DNA of 41,362 bases from an uncultured beta proteobacterium. Its GTDB lineage: Bacteria > Pseudomonadota > Gammaproteobacteria > Burkholderiales > Burkholderiaceae_C. Shown here one piece after another: positions 33,852 through 41,362 of this stretch. The notes beneath the pieces are model-generated. The model had not been told where the DNA came from. It searched no databases and saw only the letters and a program-made list of their open reading frames with translations. The stretch spans positions 1 to 41,362 of the forward strand of contig CAILAY010000027.1 of NCBI GenBank assembly GCA_903832285.1. The letters are read 5' to 3'. Position numbers and translations under genes: made by a program. Positions within the stretch are counted from its first letter, which is position 1. Each line of letters opens with the position of its first letter.

Positions 33852-34433
33852 GATGTTCTCCGGTTGATGGATCACTGCGACCCAATGGAGAGACTGTAGG
33901 CGTGGCGGCATCGCGCTGCACGCTGATTGCGACGAATTGCAGATCGGCGCGACGGAGTATGGGATGGCAGGGATGAGCGATGCAGCCAGCGCCCCTGCCA
34001 GGGGTTATCACCCCATGCTGGCCGCAGCCGTGCCCCCCAATTGCATGAAACTTCTGTAAGGGAATCCTACCGCGCTCTGATCGATTCACCCTGCTGTTCG
34101 GCATTCCCAAGGCTGGAGAACTCCTTGCGCTATCGTTGGGCGCCTAACGGGTTCGTCATCCGGATCCTCATTTGAAGGTTAACAACCAGCCAGCGACAAC
34201 CAACTCTGCGCGATCCTAAGCCCTGCGAAGGTCGGCGATGGGGCTTGTTGCGTGTACTCGCATCCAACCATGTGATAGTCAGGTCGCGCCGACATCGGGC
34301 AGTGGCACCCATCGGCGTGGAGCTCAGCCTCGGAGCGAGCAGTTTTCACCTTGAAAAGTTAACTGAGAGTGCATTGTTGTTCTTCCGCCGCCCAGGTAAC
34401 ACGGCGGGCATTTCCGAAACGGAGAGACAACCC
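33852..34433. other. 582-bp gap without a supported gene
   Basis: It holds the promoter region of the small-protein pair and the leader of the dienelactone hydrolase remnant. A perfect dyad CCCCTG-C-CAGGGG lies at 33992-34004. The open frame from 34245 continues into the remnant without a start signal or family similarity, so it was not called. Confidence 0.5.
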
Positions 34434-34730
34434 ATGAAGACGAAGCTACTTGGCGTGCTGCTCGCGCCTTCGCTCACCGCCCCGGCCCTCGCTCTCGCCG
34501 CGATCACGGAGATGCCGGTCAGCTACAAGGTCGGCGAAACGTCTCTGAAGGGTTTCGTCGTGGTCGACGCGGCGAAGAAGGCCAAACGGCCGGGAATCAT
34601 CGTGGTGCACGAATGGTGGGGCATCACCCAGCATACTCACAACGAGGCGCGCCTGGGCTACGACGAGAAGGTGACCAAGGAAGCTGAAGCGCAGGCAACC
34701 AAGTTTTTCACCGAGGTTTTCAAGAGGTAG
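34434..34730 (+). pseudogene. Dienelactone hydrolase-family gene with in-frame internal deletion
   Basis: Open frame of 98 residues with GGAGAG before the ATG at 34434 and a signal peptide to about residue 22. It continues as the N-terminal strand of a dienelactone hydrolase (GIIVVHEWWGITQHTHNEAR), but then passes directly to a sequence like the family's C-terminus (LGYDEKVTKEAEAQATKFFT, then EVFKR). Full-length relatives have about 250-290 residues; the segment carrying the catalytic Cys, Asp and His is missing. The frame is preserved, so a short secreted protein may still be made, but it cannot be a hydrolase. The reading of the C-terminal part as family sequence is my judgement. Confidence 0.6.
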
Positions 34731-35118
34731 CCGCGGGCGCGGCAAGCCAGGATCAAGATCCGTCCTCGCCCACGCCCGGCAATACGGGCGGCATCGGCGT
34801 GTTTCGGGTCACCGAGCGTTGGTCAGTGCCGATGTCGGTCGTTGACGGCTCATGACCAAGAGGGTGAATTGCCAACCGCTGGTCGAACGACCGCATCTGC
34901 ATACCGGCTCCACCATCGGCACCCATCAAGAGGCGAACCCTTTGGCATCCTGTGTCGCCATGACCCCCACCAACCACGCAACCGCCCCATTCTCGGATGC
35001 GATCGTAGAAGACCTGAGATCGTAGGTAGGAAGATCCTCAACTTACGCCTCTGCCATACTTGGCCCGAAGCGCTTGATCTTTCCATCTGAAAACATCCCA
35101 AAACACAGGACTCTTATC
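34731..35118. other. 388-bp gap without a supported gene
   Basis: No coding frame with a family match was seen. Short frames on the minus strand here lack ribosome binding sites. The last 50 bp hold the leader of the aldo/keto reductase gene. Confidence 0.5.
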
Positions 35119-36117
35119 ATGAGAGTTACGAACACTATGCAATACCGGCGCCTCGGCCGCAGCGGCCTGCAACTCTCGGAACTCTCTTTGGGCTCCTGGG
35201 TCACGTACCACAACCAGGTGGACACCAAAGCCGCATCGGAAATGCTGGCCGCAGCCAAAGATGCTGGAATCAACTTCTTTGACAATGCGGAAGCCTATGC
35301 CCAGGGGCAAAGCGAAGTGGTGATGGGTGCGGCCTTTAAGACCTTGAAGTGGGCTCGCCTGGACTACGTGGTCTCCACCAAGTTTTACTGGGGCCTGGAA
35401 ACGCCGGGCCTGAAGGTGAACAAGCGCAACACCCTGAACCGCAAGTACCTGTCGCAGGCGATTGATGGTTCTTTGAAGCGCATGCAGCTCGATTTCATTG
35501 ACTTGGTCTTCTGCCACCGCCCCGACCCGCTCACCCCGATTGAAGAAACCGTGTGGGCCATGAGCGACATGATCACTCGGGGCAAGGCTTTGTACTGGGG
35601 CACCAGTGAATGGAGCGCGGATGACATTCGCGCAGCTTACGAAATTGCCGAGCGCCACCACCTGCACAAGCCAGTGATGGAGCAGCCGCAGTACAACCTG
35701 TTCCACTGCGCCCGCGTAGAACAGGAATACAGCCGCCTGTACGATGACATGCAATTGGGCCTGACAACCTGGAGCCCTTTGGCTTCAGGCTTGCTGACCG
35801 GCAAGTACCGCGATGGCGTACCAGCGGGCAGCCGCGGTGCGATGGGTGACATGAGCTTTTTGCTGCCCGGATTGACCGATGCCGCTAAAAATGTCGCTGT
35901 GGGTCAGCTCAGTGAAATTGCAACAGAGTTAGGCGGCAACGTGGCCCAGTTGGCCATCGCTTGGGTCAACAAAAACCCGCGCGTCAGTACTGTGATTCTG
36001 GGTGCCAGCAAACTGAGCCAGTTGCAGGACAACCTTGGCGCTTTAGCGCTCACCCCCAAGCTCACACCTGACGTGCTGGCCCGAATAGACGCCATTCGCA
36101 AGCCACTGGCGACCTAA
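35119..36117 (+). CDS. Aldo/keto reductase, potassium-channel beta-subunit type
   Basis: TIM-barrel oxidoreductase of 332 residues. The catalytic tetrad is Asp55 and Tyr60 (FFDNAEAY), Lys88 (VVSTKF) and His133 (VFCHRPD). [11 protein letters not shown] and [15 protein letters not shown] are NADPH-binding phrases. The opening [20 protein letters not shown] and its length match the family related to eukaryotic Kv beta subunits (YghZ/Gpr-like). It likely reduces aldehydes or methylglyoxal with NADPH. The ATG at 35119 has AGGA 8 bp upstream; an ATG at 35137 is also possible. Codon use looks less GC-biased at third positions than its neighbours, a weak hint of separate origin. Confidence 0.85.
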   Translation: MRVTNTMQYRRLGRSGLQLSELSLGSWVTYHNQVDTKAASEMLAAAKDAGINFFDNAEAYAQGQSEVVMGAAFKTLKWARLDYVVSTKFYWGLETPGLKVNKRNTLNRKYLSQAIDGSLKRMQLDFIDLVFCHRPDPLTPIEETVWAMSDMITRGKALYWGTSEWSADDIRAAYEIAERHHLHKPVMEQPQYNLFHCARVEQEYSRLYDDMQLGLTTWSPLASGLLTGKYRDGVPAGSRGAMGDMSFLLPGLTDAAKNVAVGQLSEIATELGGNVAQLAIAWVNKNPRVSTVILGASKLSQLQDNLGALALTPKLTPDVLARIDAIRKPLAT

Positions 36118-36481
36118 AGACATCGGGAAAGCGAACAAGGCGTCCCGGCATTTCTGTGCGGCGGCGTTTTCACGCGGTCTCAGTCTGATGTTGTAACTCT
36201 TCCCCGGCAATGGGGCTGGTCAAGATGTCTTGGCGGGTGCCCCAAGCCAGTTACCAACTCACTCGCCAACCTGCAACGACTCCCGTGGCGTAGAACTGGC
36301 CGCCTGCCACGTCGTCCAGTGTGCGCCGTTCGTCAGGTGCAGCCTCGAAGTGCCAGCGGCCCTCGCTGGACACCCTTGAGTCCGCACAGGTTACGTGACA
36401 CATTCAGGTGAGACAAACGCTGAGATTTAGCTGTTGCGAGGACGTAAGTCCTTGACACCAAACAACCAATTTAAAGAAGTT
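36118..36481. other. 364-bp gap; possible 3' gene remnant
   Basis: Between the aldo/keto reductase and the SRP RNA gene. The reverse strand at about 36405-36251 has an open frame ending GGQFYATGVVAGWRVSW and a TAA, with the aromatic last residue and alternating pattern of an outer-membrane barrel strand. A small hairpin AGGAC-GTAA-GTCCT lies at 36439-36452. Nothing else is supported. Confidence 0.4.
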
Positions 36482-36575
36482 GACGAGCCTTGACCCCGGC
36501 ACTGGCTTCGCAGTTAGGGCTGCTTGGTTCCCCACCTGACCCGGTTGGCCGCTACACCATGCGGGAAGGCCCGTC
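36482..36575 (-). ncRNA. ffs: 4.5S RNA (signal recognition particle RNA, small bacterial type)
   Basis: Read on the reverse strand, the sequence contains the SRP domain IV core: GGTCAGGTGGGGAACCAAGC, then AGCC, and after the apical stretch CAGTGCCGGGGTCAAGG. The two ends pair (GACGGGCCTT with AAGGCTCGTC, one mismatch), giving a rod of about 94 nt. It binds Ffh and guides membrane proteins to the translocase. The mature ends are estimated from the pairing. It lies just downstream of ppsR on the same strand (41-bp gap). Confidence 0.85.
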
Positions 36576-36616
36576 GCGCTCGATTGTAGGCGACACCGAG
36601 GCGCCTTGCTGGTCTG

Positions 36617-37438
36617 TCAGTAAACCGCGCGGTCTGGCCTCGTGTCCTGCAGGATGGTAGTGGCGATTTCCTCGATCGACTTCGTCGTGGTTGAAAGCCA
36701 GCGAATGCCGGCCCGGCGCATCATGGCTTCGGCCTCGCTCACTTCCATGCGGCAGTTTTCAAGGCTTGCATAGCGCGATTGGGGTCGACGTTCATTGCGA
36801 ATCTCGCTCAGGCGTTCCGGTGCAATCGTGAGGCCAAAAAGCTTCTTGCGGAACGGGTTCAGCGCGGGCGGCAACTGTTGCCGCTCAAAGTCGTCAGGAA
36901 TCAGCGGATAATTTGCGACCTTGAGCCCGTACTGCATCGCCAGATAAAGCGAAGTGGGGGTTTTGCCGCTGCGGCTGATGCCCACCAGGATCACATCCGC
37001 ACCTTGCAGGTCGCGGTGCGACTGACCGTCGTCATGGGCGAGCGAAAAATTGATGGCCTCGATCCGGTCGTGGTATTGCTGGCTCTTGCTGACGTCGCTA
37101 AAGCGGCCAATGCGGTGGCTGGACTTCAACCCCAGTTCAGTTTCCAGCGGGTGCACGAAGGTGCCAAACATGTCCAGCAGCATGCCCTTGCATCCGTCCT
37201 GGATGACACCCAGCACCTCCATGTTGACCAGGGTCGTGAACACGATCGGTTTGCTCCCCTCGATCTCGGCCGTATGGTTGATCTTGCGTACAGCCTGATG
37301 TGCTTTGTCAACAGTGTCAGTAAAAGGTAGCCGGATCTGGCGTGTCTTCATTTCAAATTGCGCCAGGATGGCATTGCCAAAAGTTTCGGCGGTGATGCCG
37401 GTGCCGTCGGAGATGAAGAATACGGTGCGATTGGACAT
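36617..37438 (-). CDS. ppsR: Phosphoenolpyruvate synthase regulatory protein
   Basis: Bifunctional kinase/pyrophosphorylase of 273 residues (DUF299 family). It inactivates PEP synthase by ADP-dependent threonine phosphorylation and reactivates it by phosphorolysis. The N-terminus RTVFFISDGTGITAETFGN and the P-loop GISRSGKTPTSLYLA, followed by GLKVANYPLI, are family hallmarks. The ATG at 37438 (MSNRTVFF) was chosen; a 16-residue upstream extension is not family-like. It is divergent from ppsA, its target, with about 220 bp between the start codons, which must hold both promoters. Confidence 0.93.
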   Translation of the reverse strand: MSNRTVFFISDGTGITAETFGNAILAQFEMKTRQIRLPFTDTVDKAHQAVRKINHTAEIEGSKPIVFTTLVNMEVLGVIQDGCKGMLLDMFGTFVHPLETELGLKSSHRIGRFSDVSKSQQYHDRIEAINFSLAHDDGQSHRDLQGADVILVGISRSGKTPTSLYLAMQYGLKVANYPLIPDDFERQQLPPALNPFRKKLFGLTIAPERLSEIRNERRPQSRYASLENCRMEVSEAEAMMRRAGIRWLSTTTKSIEEIATTILQDTRPDRAVY

Positions 37439-37659
37439 AGGGTTCTGGCTTGTCAAAGTTGAAACGCGCGGCTGATTCGAAGGCACCCGATCTGCTCGAC
37501 TGACCTACAATTGCTGCAATTGTCCAATTCTCCCATGCCCGCTCTCGCACACTCCCGAAACAATCAAAGATGCGCACCTGGCATGAGCGCGAACCTTGAC
37601 CTCATCCGCCATTCGAAGGCCAAGCGCGCAGCAACGGTTTTAACTTCTGGAGTCTTCCC

Positions 37660-40053
37660 ATGTCTGCACGCTTTAGTCCGACCGCCCTGGTCGTTGCCTT
37701 TGAGAATCTGAGAATGTCCGACGTCGAGGTGGTTGGCGGCAAGAACGCCAGCCTCGGCGAGATGATTTCACAGCTGCCGCACGGGGTGCGAGTTCCCGGC
37801 GGCTTTGCTACCACAGCCCACGCTTTTCGCGAGTTCCTGAAGTTTCAGGGACTCGACGACAAGATCAACGCGAAACTGAATGCGCTGGATACTGAGGACG
37901 TGCGTGCCTTGGCCCGGGTGGGTGCTGAAATCCGTGCCATGGTGGAGGCTCAGCCCTTCCCGACCGAACTGGACGCCGCCATCCACGCCGCCTTTGCCAC
38001 GCTGACCTCTGGCGATGCCACGCCGTCCTTTGCCGTGCGGTCGTCGGCCACTGCAGAGGATCTGCCCGACGCCTCCTTTGCGGGCCAGCAGGAAACCTTC
38101 CTCAATGTGATCGGCATCGAAGAGGTGCTGCACAAGATGAAAGAAGTGTTTGCATCGCTGTACAACGACCGCGCCATTTCGTACCGCGTGCACAAGGGTT
38201 TTGCTCACGCCGATGTCGCTCTGAGCGCGGGCGTACAGCGCATGGTGCGCTCTGACATCGGGGCTGCCGGCGTGATGTTCACCATGGACACCGAGTCCGG
38301 CTTTGACGATGTGGTCTTCATCACGTCAAGCTACGGTCTGGGAGAGACTGTGGTGCAGGGTGCGGTGAACCCGGACGAGTTCTACGTTCACAAGCCCATG
38401 CTGCGCGCCGACAAACGCGCCGTGATCCGGCGTAATCTGGGTTCCAAGATGATCCAGATGGCATTTACGACGGCGCAGGAAAAAGCCGCTGGCGGCAAGT
38501 TGGTCAAGACCATCGATGTGCCCACCGAACAGCGCAACCGCTATTCACTCACCGACGCCGAGGTTGAGCAATTGGCGCGTTACGCGCTGGTGATTGAGCA
38601 GCACTACGGTCGCGCGATGGACATCGAATGGGGCAAGGATGGCATTGACGGCCTGCTCTACATCCTTCAGGCGCGCCCGGAAACAGTGAAGAGCCAGGCT
38701 CAGGGCCAGTCGGAATTGCGCTACGCGCTCAAGGGCAAGGGTGCCGTGCTGGCTCATGGGCGCGCGATCGGCCAGAAGATCGGCACCGGACCGGTGCGCC
38801 TGGTACAGAGCATCAGCGAAATGGACAAGGTGCAGCCCGGCGATGTGCTGGTGACCGACATGACAGACCCCAACTGGGAGCCGGTGATGAAGCGGGCTTC
38901 GGCCATCGTCACGAATCGGGGCGGGCGCACCTGCCATGCCGCCATCATTGCGCGTGAGTTGGGCATTCCGGCGGTGGTCGGATGTGGCGATGCCACCGAG
39001 CATCTGAGCGACGGCACACTGGTCACCGTGAGCTGCGCGCAGGGCGATACCGGCTTCATCTATGACGGCCTGCTTGAGACCGAAGTGACAGAGGTCGAGC
39101 GCGGCACCATGCCCGCGATCAAGACCAAGATCACGATGAACATCGGCAACCCGCAAATGGCATTTGACTTCTGCCAGTTGCCCAACTCCGGTGTGGGCCT
39201 GGCTCGGCTGGAATTCATCATCAACAACAACATCGGCGTGCATCCCAAGGCGATCCTGGACTACCCCAATGTAGACGCTGATCTGAAAAAGGCAGTTGAG
39301 TCAGTGGCCCGCGGACACGCATCGCCGCGTGCTTTCTATGTGGACAAGGTGGCCGAAGGCGTGGCCACAATCGCGGCTGCGTTCTGGCCCAAGCCCGTGA
39401 TCGTGCGCCTGAGCGATTTCAAGTCGAACGAGTACCGCAAGCTCATCGGCGGTTCGCGATACGAGCCGGAAGAAGAGAATCCCATGTTGGGTTTCCGCGG
39501 CGCGGCGCGCTACGTCAGCGAGGACTTCCGGGAAGCCTTCGCCATGGAGTGCGAGGCGCTCAAGCGCGTGCGCAAGGAGATGGGTCTCACCAACGTTCAG
39601 GTAATGGTGCCCTTTGTACGCACCTTGGGGCAGGCGCGTCGGGTCACGGAATTGTTGGCGGAGCAGGGACTCCGACGCGGGGAAGATGGGCTCAAGGTCA
39701 TCATGATGTGTGAGGTCCCCAGCAACGCCATTCTTGCGGACCAGTTCCTCGAGTATTTCGACGGCTTCTCCATCGGTTCCAACGATCTGACGCAACTCAC
39801 GCTGGGTTTGGACCGCGACTCGGGCCTGGAACTGCTGGCGGCGGATTTTGACGAACGTGATCCGGCCGTCAAGGCACTTCTTTCGCTCGCCATCGGGGCT
39901 TGCAAGCGCCAGGGAAAATACGTGGGTATCTGCGGTCAGGGACCCAGCGACCACCCCGATCTGGCGCAGTGGTTGGTGGAGCAGGGAATCGAATCCATTT
40001 CCCTCAATCCGGACTCGGTCATCGCGACTTGGAAATTGCTGGCCGCAGAATAG
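37660..40053 (+). CDS. ppsA: Phosphoenolpyruvate synthase
   Basis: Enzyme of 797 residues, full length. The N-terminal ATP-grasp-type domain (about 1-350) includes [12 protein letters not shown] and [20 protein letters not shown]; the phosphohistidine domain has [15 protein letters not shown], with the His that carries phosphate; the C-terminal TIM barrel holds [25 protein letters not shown] and GICGQGPSD. It makes PEP from pyruvate and ATP for gluconeogenesis. A GGAG ribosome binding site lies about 8 bp before the ATG at 37660. Regulation by PpsR phosphorylation is expected: the threonine in RTCH is the known target. Confidence 0.96.
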   Translation: MSARFSPTALVVAFENLRMSDVEVVGGKNASLGEMISQLPHGVRVPGGFATTAHAFREFLKFQGLDDKINAKLNALDTEDVRALARVGAEIRAMVEAQPFPTELDAAIHAAFATLTSGDATPSFAVRSSATAEDLPDASFAGQQETFLNVIGIEEVLHKMKEVFASLYNDRAISYRVHKGFAHADVALSAGVQRMVRSDIGAAGVMFTMDTESGFDDVVFITSSYGLGETVVQGAVNPDEFYVHKPMLRADKRAVIRRNLGSKMIQMAFTTAQEKAAGGKLVKTIDVPTEQRNRYSLTDAEVEQLARYALVIEQHYGRAMDIEWGKDGIDGLLYILQARPETVKSQAQGQSELRYALKGKGAVLAHGRAIGQKIGTGPVRLVQSISEMDKVQPGDVLVTDMTDPNWEPVMKRASAIVTNRGGRTCHAAIIARELGIPAVVGCGDATEHLSDGTLVTVSCAQGDTGFIYDGLLETEVTEVERGTMPAIKTKITMNIGNPQMAFDFCQLPNSGVGLARLEFIINNNIGVHPKAILDYPNVDADLKKAVESVARGHASPRAFYVDKVAEGVATIAAAFWPKPVIVRLSDFKSNEYRKLIGGSRYEPEEENPMLGFRGAARYVSEDFREAFAMECEALKRVRKEMGLTNVQVMVPFVRTLGQARRVTELLAEQGLRRGEDGLKVIMMCEVPSNAILADQFLEYFDGFSIGSNDLTQLTLGLDRDSGLELLAADFDERDPAVKALLSLAIGACKRQGKYVGICGQGPSDHPDLAQWLVEQGIESISLNPDSVIATWKLLAAE

Positions 40054-40099
40054 GAAAACCCTAGACGGCGGAGCCGATGCCGCTGGCATGATAGGGGGC

Positions 40100-41362
40100 A
40101 TGTCCAATCGCCACGAAACTCAAGCGCGCGCACGCTCCGTGTCGCGCCGGTTTCCGTTACGCGTCACACTGCTCGCAGTTTGGTTTGTCGCCTCCTTTGG
40201 TGGTGTCTTCTTTGCCCGCGACTTGCAGTTCTCGGTGGCGGGTTGGCCTTTTAGTTTCTGGTTCTCGGCGCAGGGATCCGTGATTCTCTTTGTCGCCATC
40301 GTCGCACTCTACGCATGGCTGAGAAACCGGCGCGGTGACACCGATACGTCGGTGTATGACGCGGCGGACTACGCACGCTATAAACGGCGGTTGCATCGCT
40401 GGTTGGCGCTATACATCCTCGGCTTGGCAGGGTTTCTTGCCCTGCTGTTTTGGGCAGAGCGTGCCGGACTGACGAAACCCTGGATGGGGGCGATATTTCT
40501 GTTCAGCACGATTGGTCTTTATGCCGTGATCGGGATCTACAACCGCACTTCTGATCCGGAGGAGTATTACGTTGCGGGCCGCCGTATTCCCGCCATGTAC
40601 AACGGCATGGCCACGGCAGCCGACTGGATGAGCGCGGCCTCGTTCATCAGCCTGGCCGGGGGCTTGTACCTTCAGGGGTACTCGGGCACGGAAGAACAAC
40701 CCGGCGGTCTGGCCTACGTGCTGGGGTGGACGGGAGGGTTTTGCCTGGTGGCGTTGCTGATTGCACCGTACCTGCGAAGCATGTCCCTGTACACAGTGCC
40801 GGATTTTTTTGGCGAACGCTTCGGCGGGAACTGGCCGCGGCGCATTGCTGCCTTGGCGGCGGTCATGTGCTCGTTTACCTATGTGGTGGCCCAGATCTAC
40901 GGCGTGGGACTGATTACGGCGCGCCTTACCGGGGTGGAATTTGAGATTGGCATTCTGCTGGGTCTGGGTGGCGTATTGTTGTGCTCGTTCCTGGGCGGCA
41001 TGCGGGCGGTGACCTGGACGCAAGTAGCTCAGTACGTGATCGTGATGCTGGCCTTCTTGATCCCGGTTTCCTGGCTGGCATACAAGCAACTGGGCAACCC
41101 GCTGGCCCCGCTCGTATACGGTCAACAGTTGGAGAAGATAGACGCTATGGAGCGTGCTCTGATGAGTTCACAAACAGAGCGGCAGGTGACAGACGAATAT
41201 GGGCGCCGAGCCCGGGAGTTAAGGAGCAAGTTGGACAATGTTGAAGTCGCACTCGCGGCGGACCGCAGGGTAGCGCAGGAGCACCTACGTCGACTCAACG
41301 CCCAGGGGGCAGACGCCGACATGGTTTTCCGTGCCGGCCGTGAATTGGCTCTGTTACCCAAA
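40100..41362 (+). CDS. Sodium:solute symporter, VC_2705 type with fused N-terminal small-subunit domain (cut by window end)
   Basis: Open frame running off the right edge (421 residues visible). The first 80 residues with two helices (TLLAVWFVASFGGVFFARDL, WFSAQGSVILFVAIVALYAW) resemble DUF4212, normally a separate small subunit. Then follows a symporter core with YNGMATAADWMSAASFISLA, LGWTGGFCLVALLIAPYLR and GGMRAVTWTQVAQYVIVM, as in VC_2705-type SSS transporters. After GNPLAPLVYG comes a charged coiled-coil-like loop to the window edge. The substrate is probably an organic acid such as acetate, but this is not shown. The ATG at 40100 was used; GGGGG directly before it is too close for a good Shine-Dalgarno, and an in-frame ATG at 40088 is an alternative. 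It is 46 bp from ppsA on the same strand. Confidence 0.8.
   Translation, partial: MSNRHETQARARSVSRRFPLRVTLLAVWFVASFGGVFFARDLQFSVAGWPFSFWFSAQGSVILFVAIVALYAWLRNRRGDTDTSVYDAADYARYKRRLHRWLALYILGLAGFLALLFWAERAGLTKPWMGAIFLFSTIGLYAVIGIYNRTSDPEEYYVAGRRIPAMYNGMATAADWMSAASFISLAGGLYLQGYSGTEEQPGGLAYVLGWTGGFCLVALLIAPYLRSMSLYTVPDFFGERFGGNWPRRIAALAAVMCSFTYVVAQIYGVGLITARLTGVEFEIGILLGLGGVLLCSFLGGMRAVTWTQVAQYVIVMLAFLIPVSWLAYKQLGNPLAPLVYGQQLEKIDAMERALMSSQTERQVTDEYGRRARELRSKLDNVEVALAADRRVAQEHLRRLNAQGADADMVFRAGRELALLPK

Noticed and set aside
34134-34149. CGTTGGG followed by CGCCTAACG, like integron attC core sites
   Set aside because: The two cores are back to back with no second pair at the distance an attC site needs, and no integrase or cassette array is seen.
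34753-34977. Short reverse-strand frame in the gap before the aldo/keto reductase
   Set aside because: It has no ribosome binding site, no family match and unusual composition for this genome.
1-41362. CRISPR arrays, insertion sequences, prophage genes, tRNA or rRNA genes
   Set aside because: No regularly spaced repeats, transposase or integrase motifs, phage structural genes or RNA gene signatures other than 4.5S RNA were seen on reading both strands.

Overview
The window is about 41.4 kb of GC-rich, densely coding bacterial chromosome. Gene content and order point to a betaproteobacterium of the order Burkholderiales, most likely Comamonadaceae. The main clues are MSHA-type pilus genes, a dapC-dapD-pilU-like-prmB run, the divergent tesA/ybbA pair, a ppsR/ppsA divergent pair and a split chromate transporter. 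No rRNA, tRNA, CRISPR array or insertion sequence was seen. The assignment comes from protein similarity recalled by eye, not from a search.

Layout. (1) 1-7.9 kb, + strand: the distal part of an MSHA pilus locus. It holds the major pilin mshA with its own terminator, then a tightly coupled set of minor pseudopilins (mshC, mshD, mshO, mshP), then a 1702-residue MshQ-like secreted protein with several DUF11-type repeats in front of the usual MshQ C-terminal part. (2) 7.9-16.0 kb, - strand: an ABC-F ATPase (YheS type), prmB, a PilT/PilU-type ATPase, dapD, dapC, selU/mnmH and a TesA-like esterase. dapE is not in this run. (3) 16.0-18.0 kb, + strand: a YbbA-like ABC ATPase whose start codon overlaps that of tesA, a pair of hairpin repeats, rlmB and a conserved small membrane-anchored protein. 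(4) 18.0-24.6 kb, - strand: a membrane-anchored hemerythrin-like protein, split chrA, a GNAT acetyltransferase, a FabG-like reductase, a decayed coniferyl-aldehyde dehydrogenase, rho and trxA. (5) 24.7-32.0 kb, + strand: an AddB-like nuclease and AddA-like helicase-nuclease pair (double-strand break processing), then a BaiN/HI0933-type flavoprotein. (6) 32.0-36.6 kb: a less dense accessory stretch with small conserved proteins, a class I glutamine amidotransferase (PuuD-like), two tiny membrane proteins, an internally deleted dienelactone hydrolase, an aldo/keto reductase, probable gene remnants and the 4.5S SRP RNA gene. (7) 36.6-41.4 kb: ppsR and ppsA, divergent, then a sodium:solute symporter cut by the window end.

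Across the window runs a family of about 50-bp intergenic repeats that fold into an imperfect hairpin. At least seven full or partial copies lie at 7889, 16684, 16760, 21888, 24084, 24139 and 24197. They sit only between genes and are the clearest structure that ordinary gene calls do not explain. Other points worth a second look are the DUF11/MshQ architecture, a hemerythrin domain lacking two of its usual histidine ligands, the tesA/ybbA start-codon overlap, and two genes reduced by large internal deletions. I did not find convincing evidence for a wholly new defence or metabolic system here.
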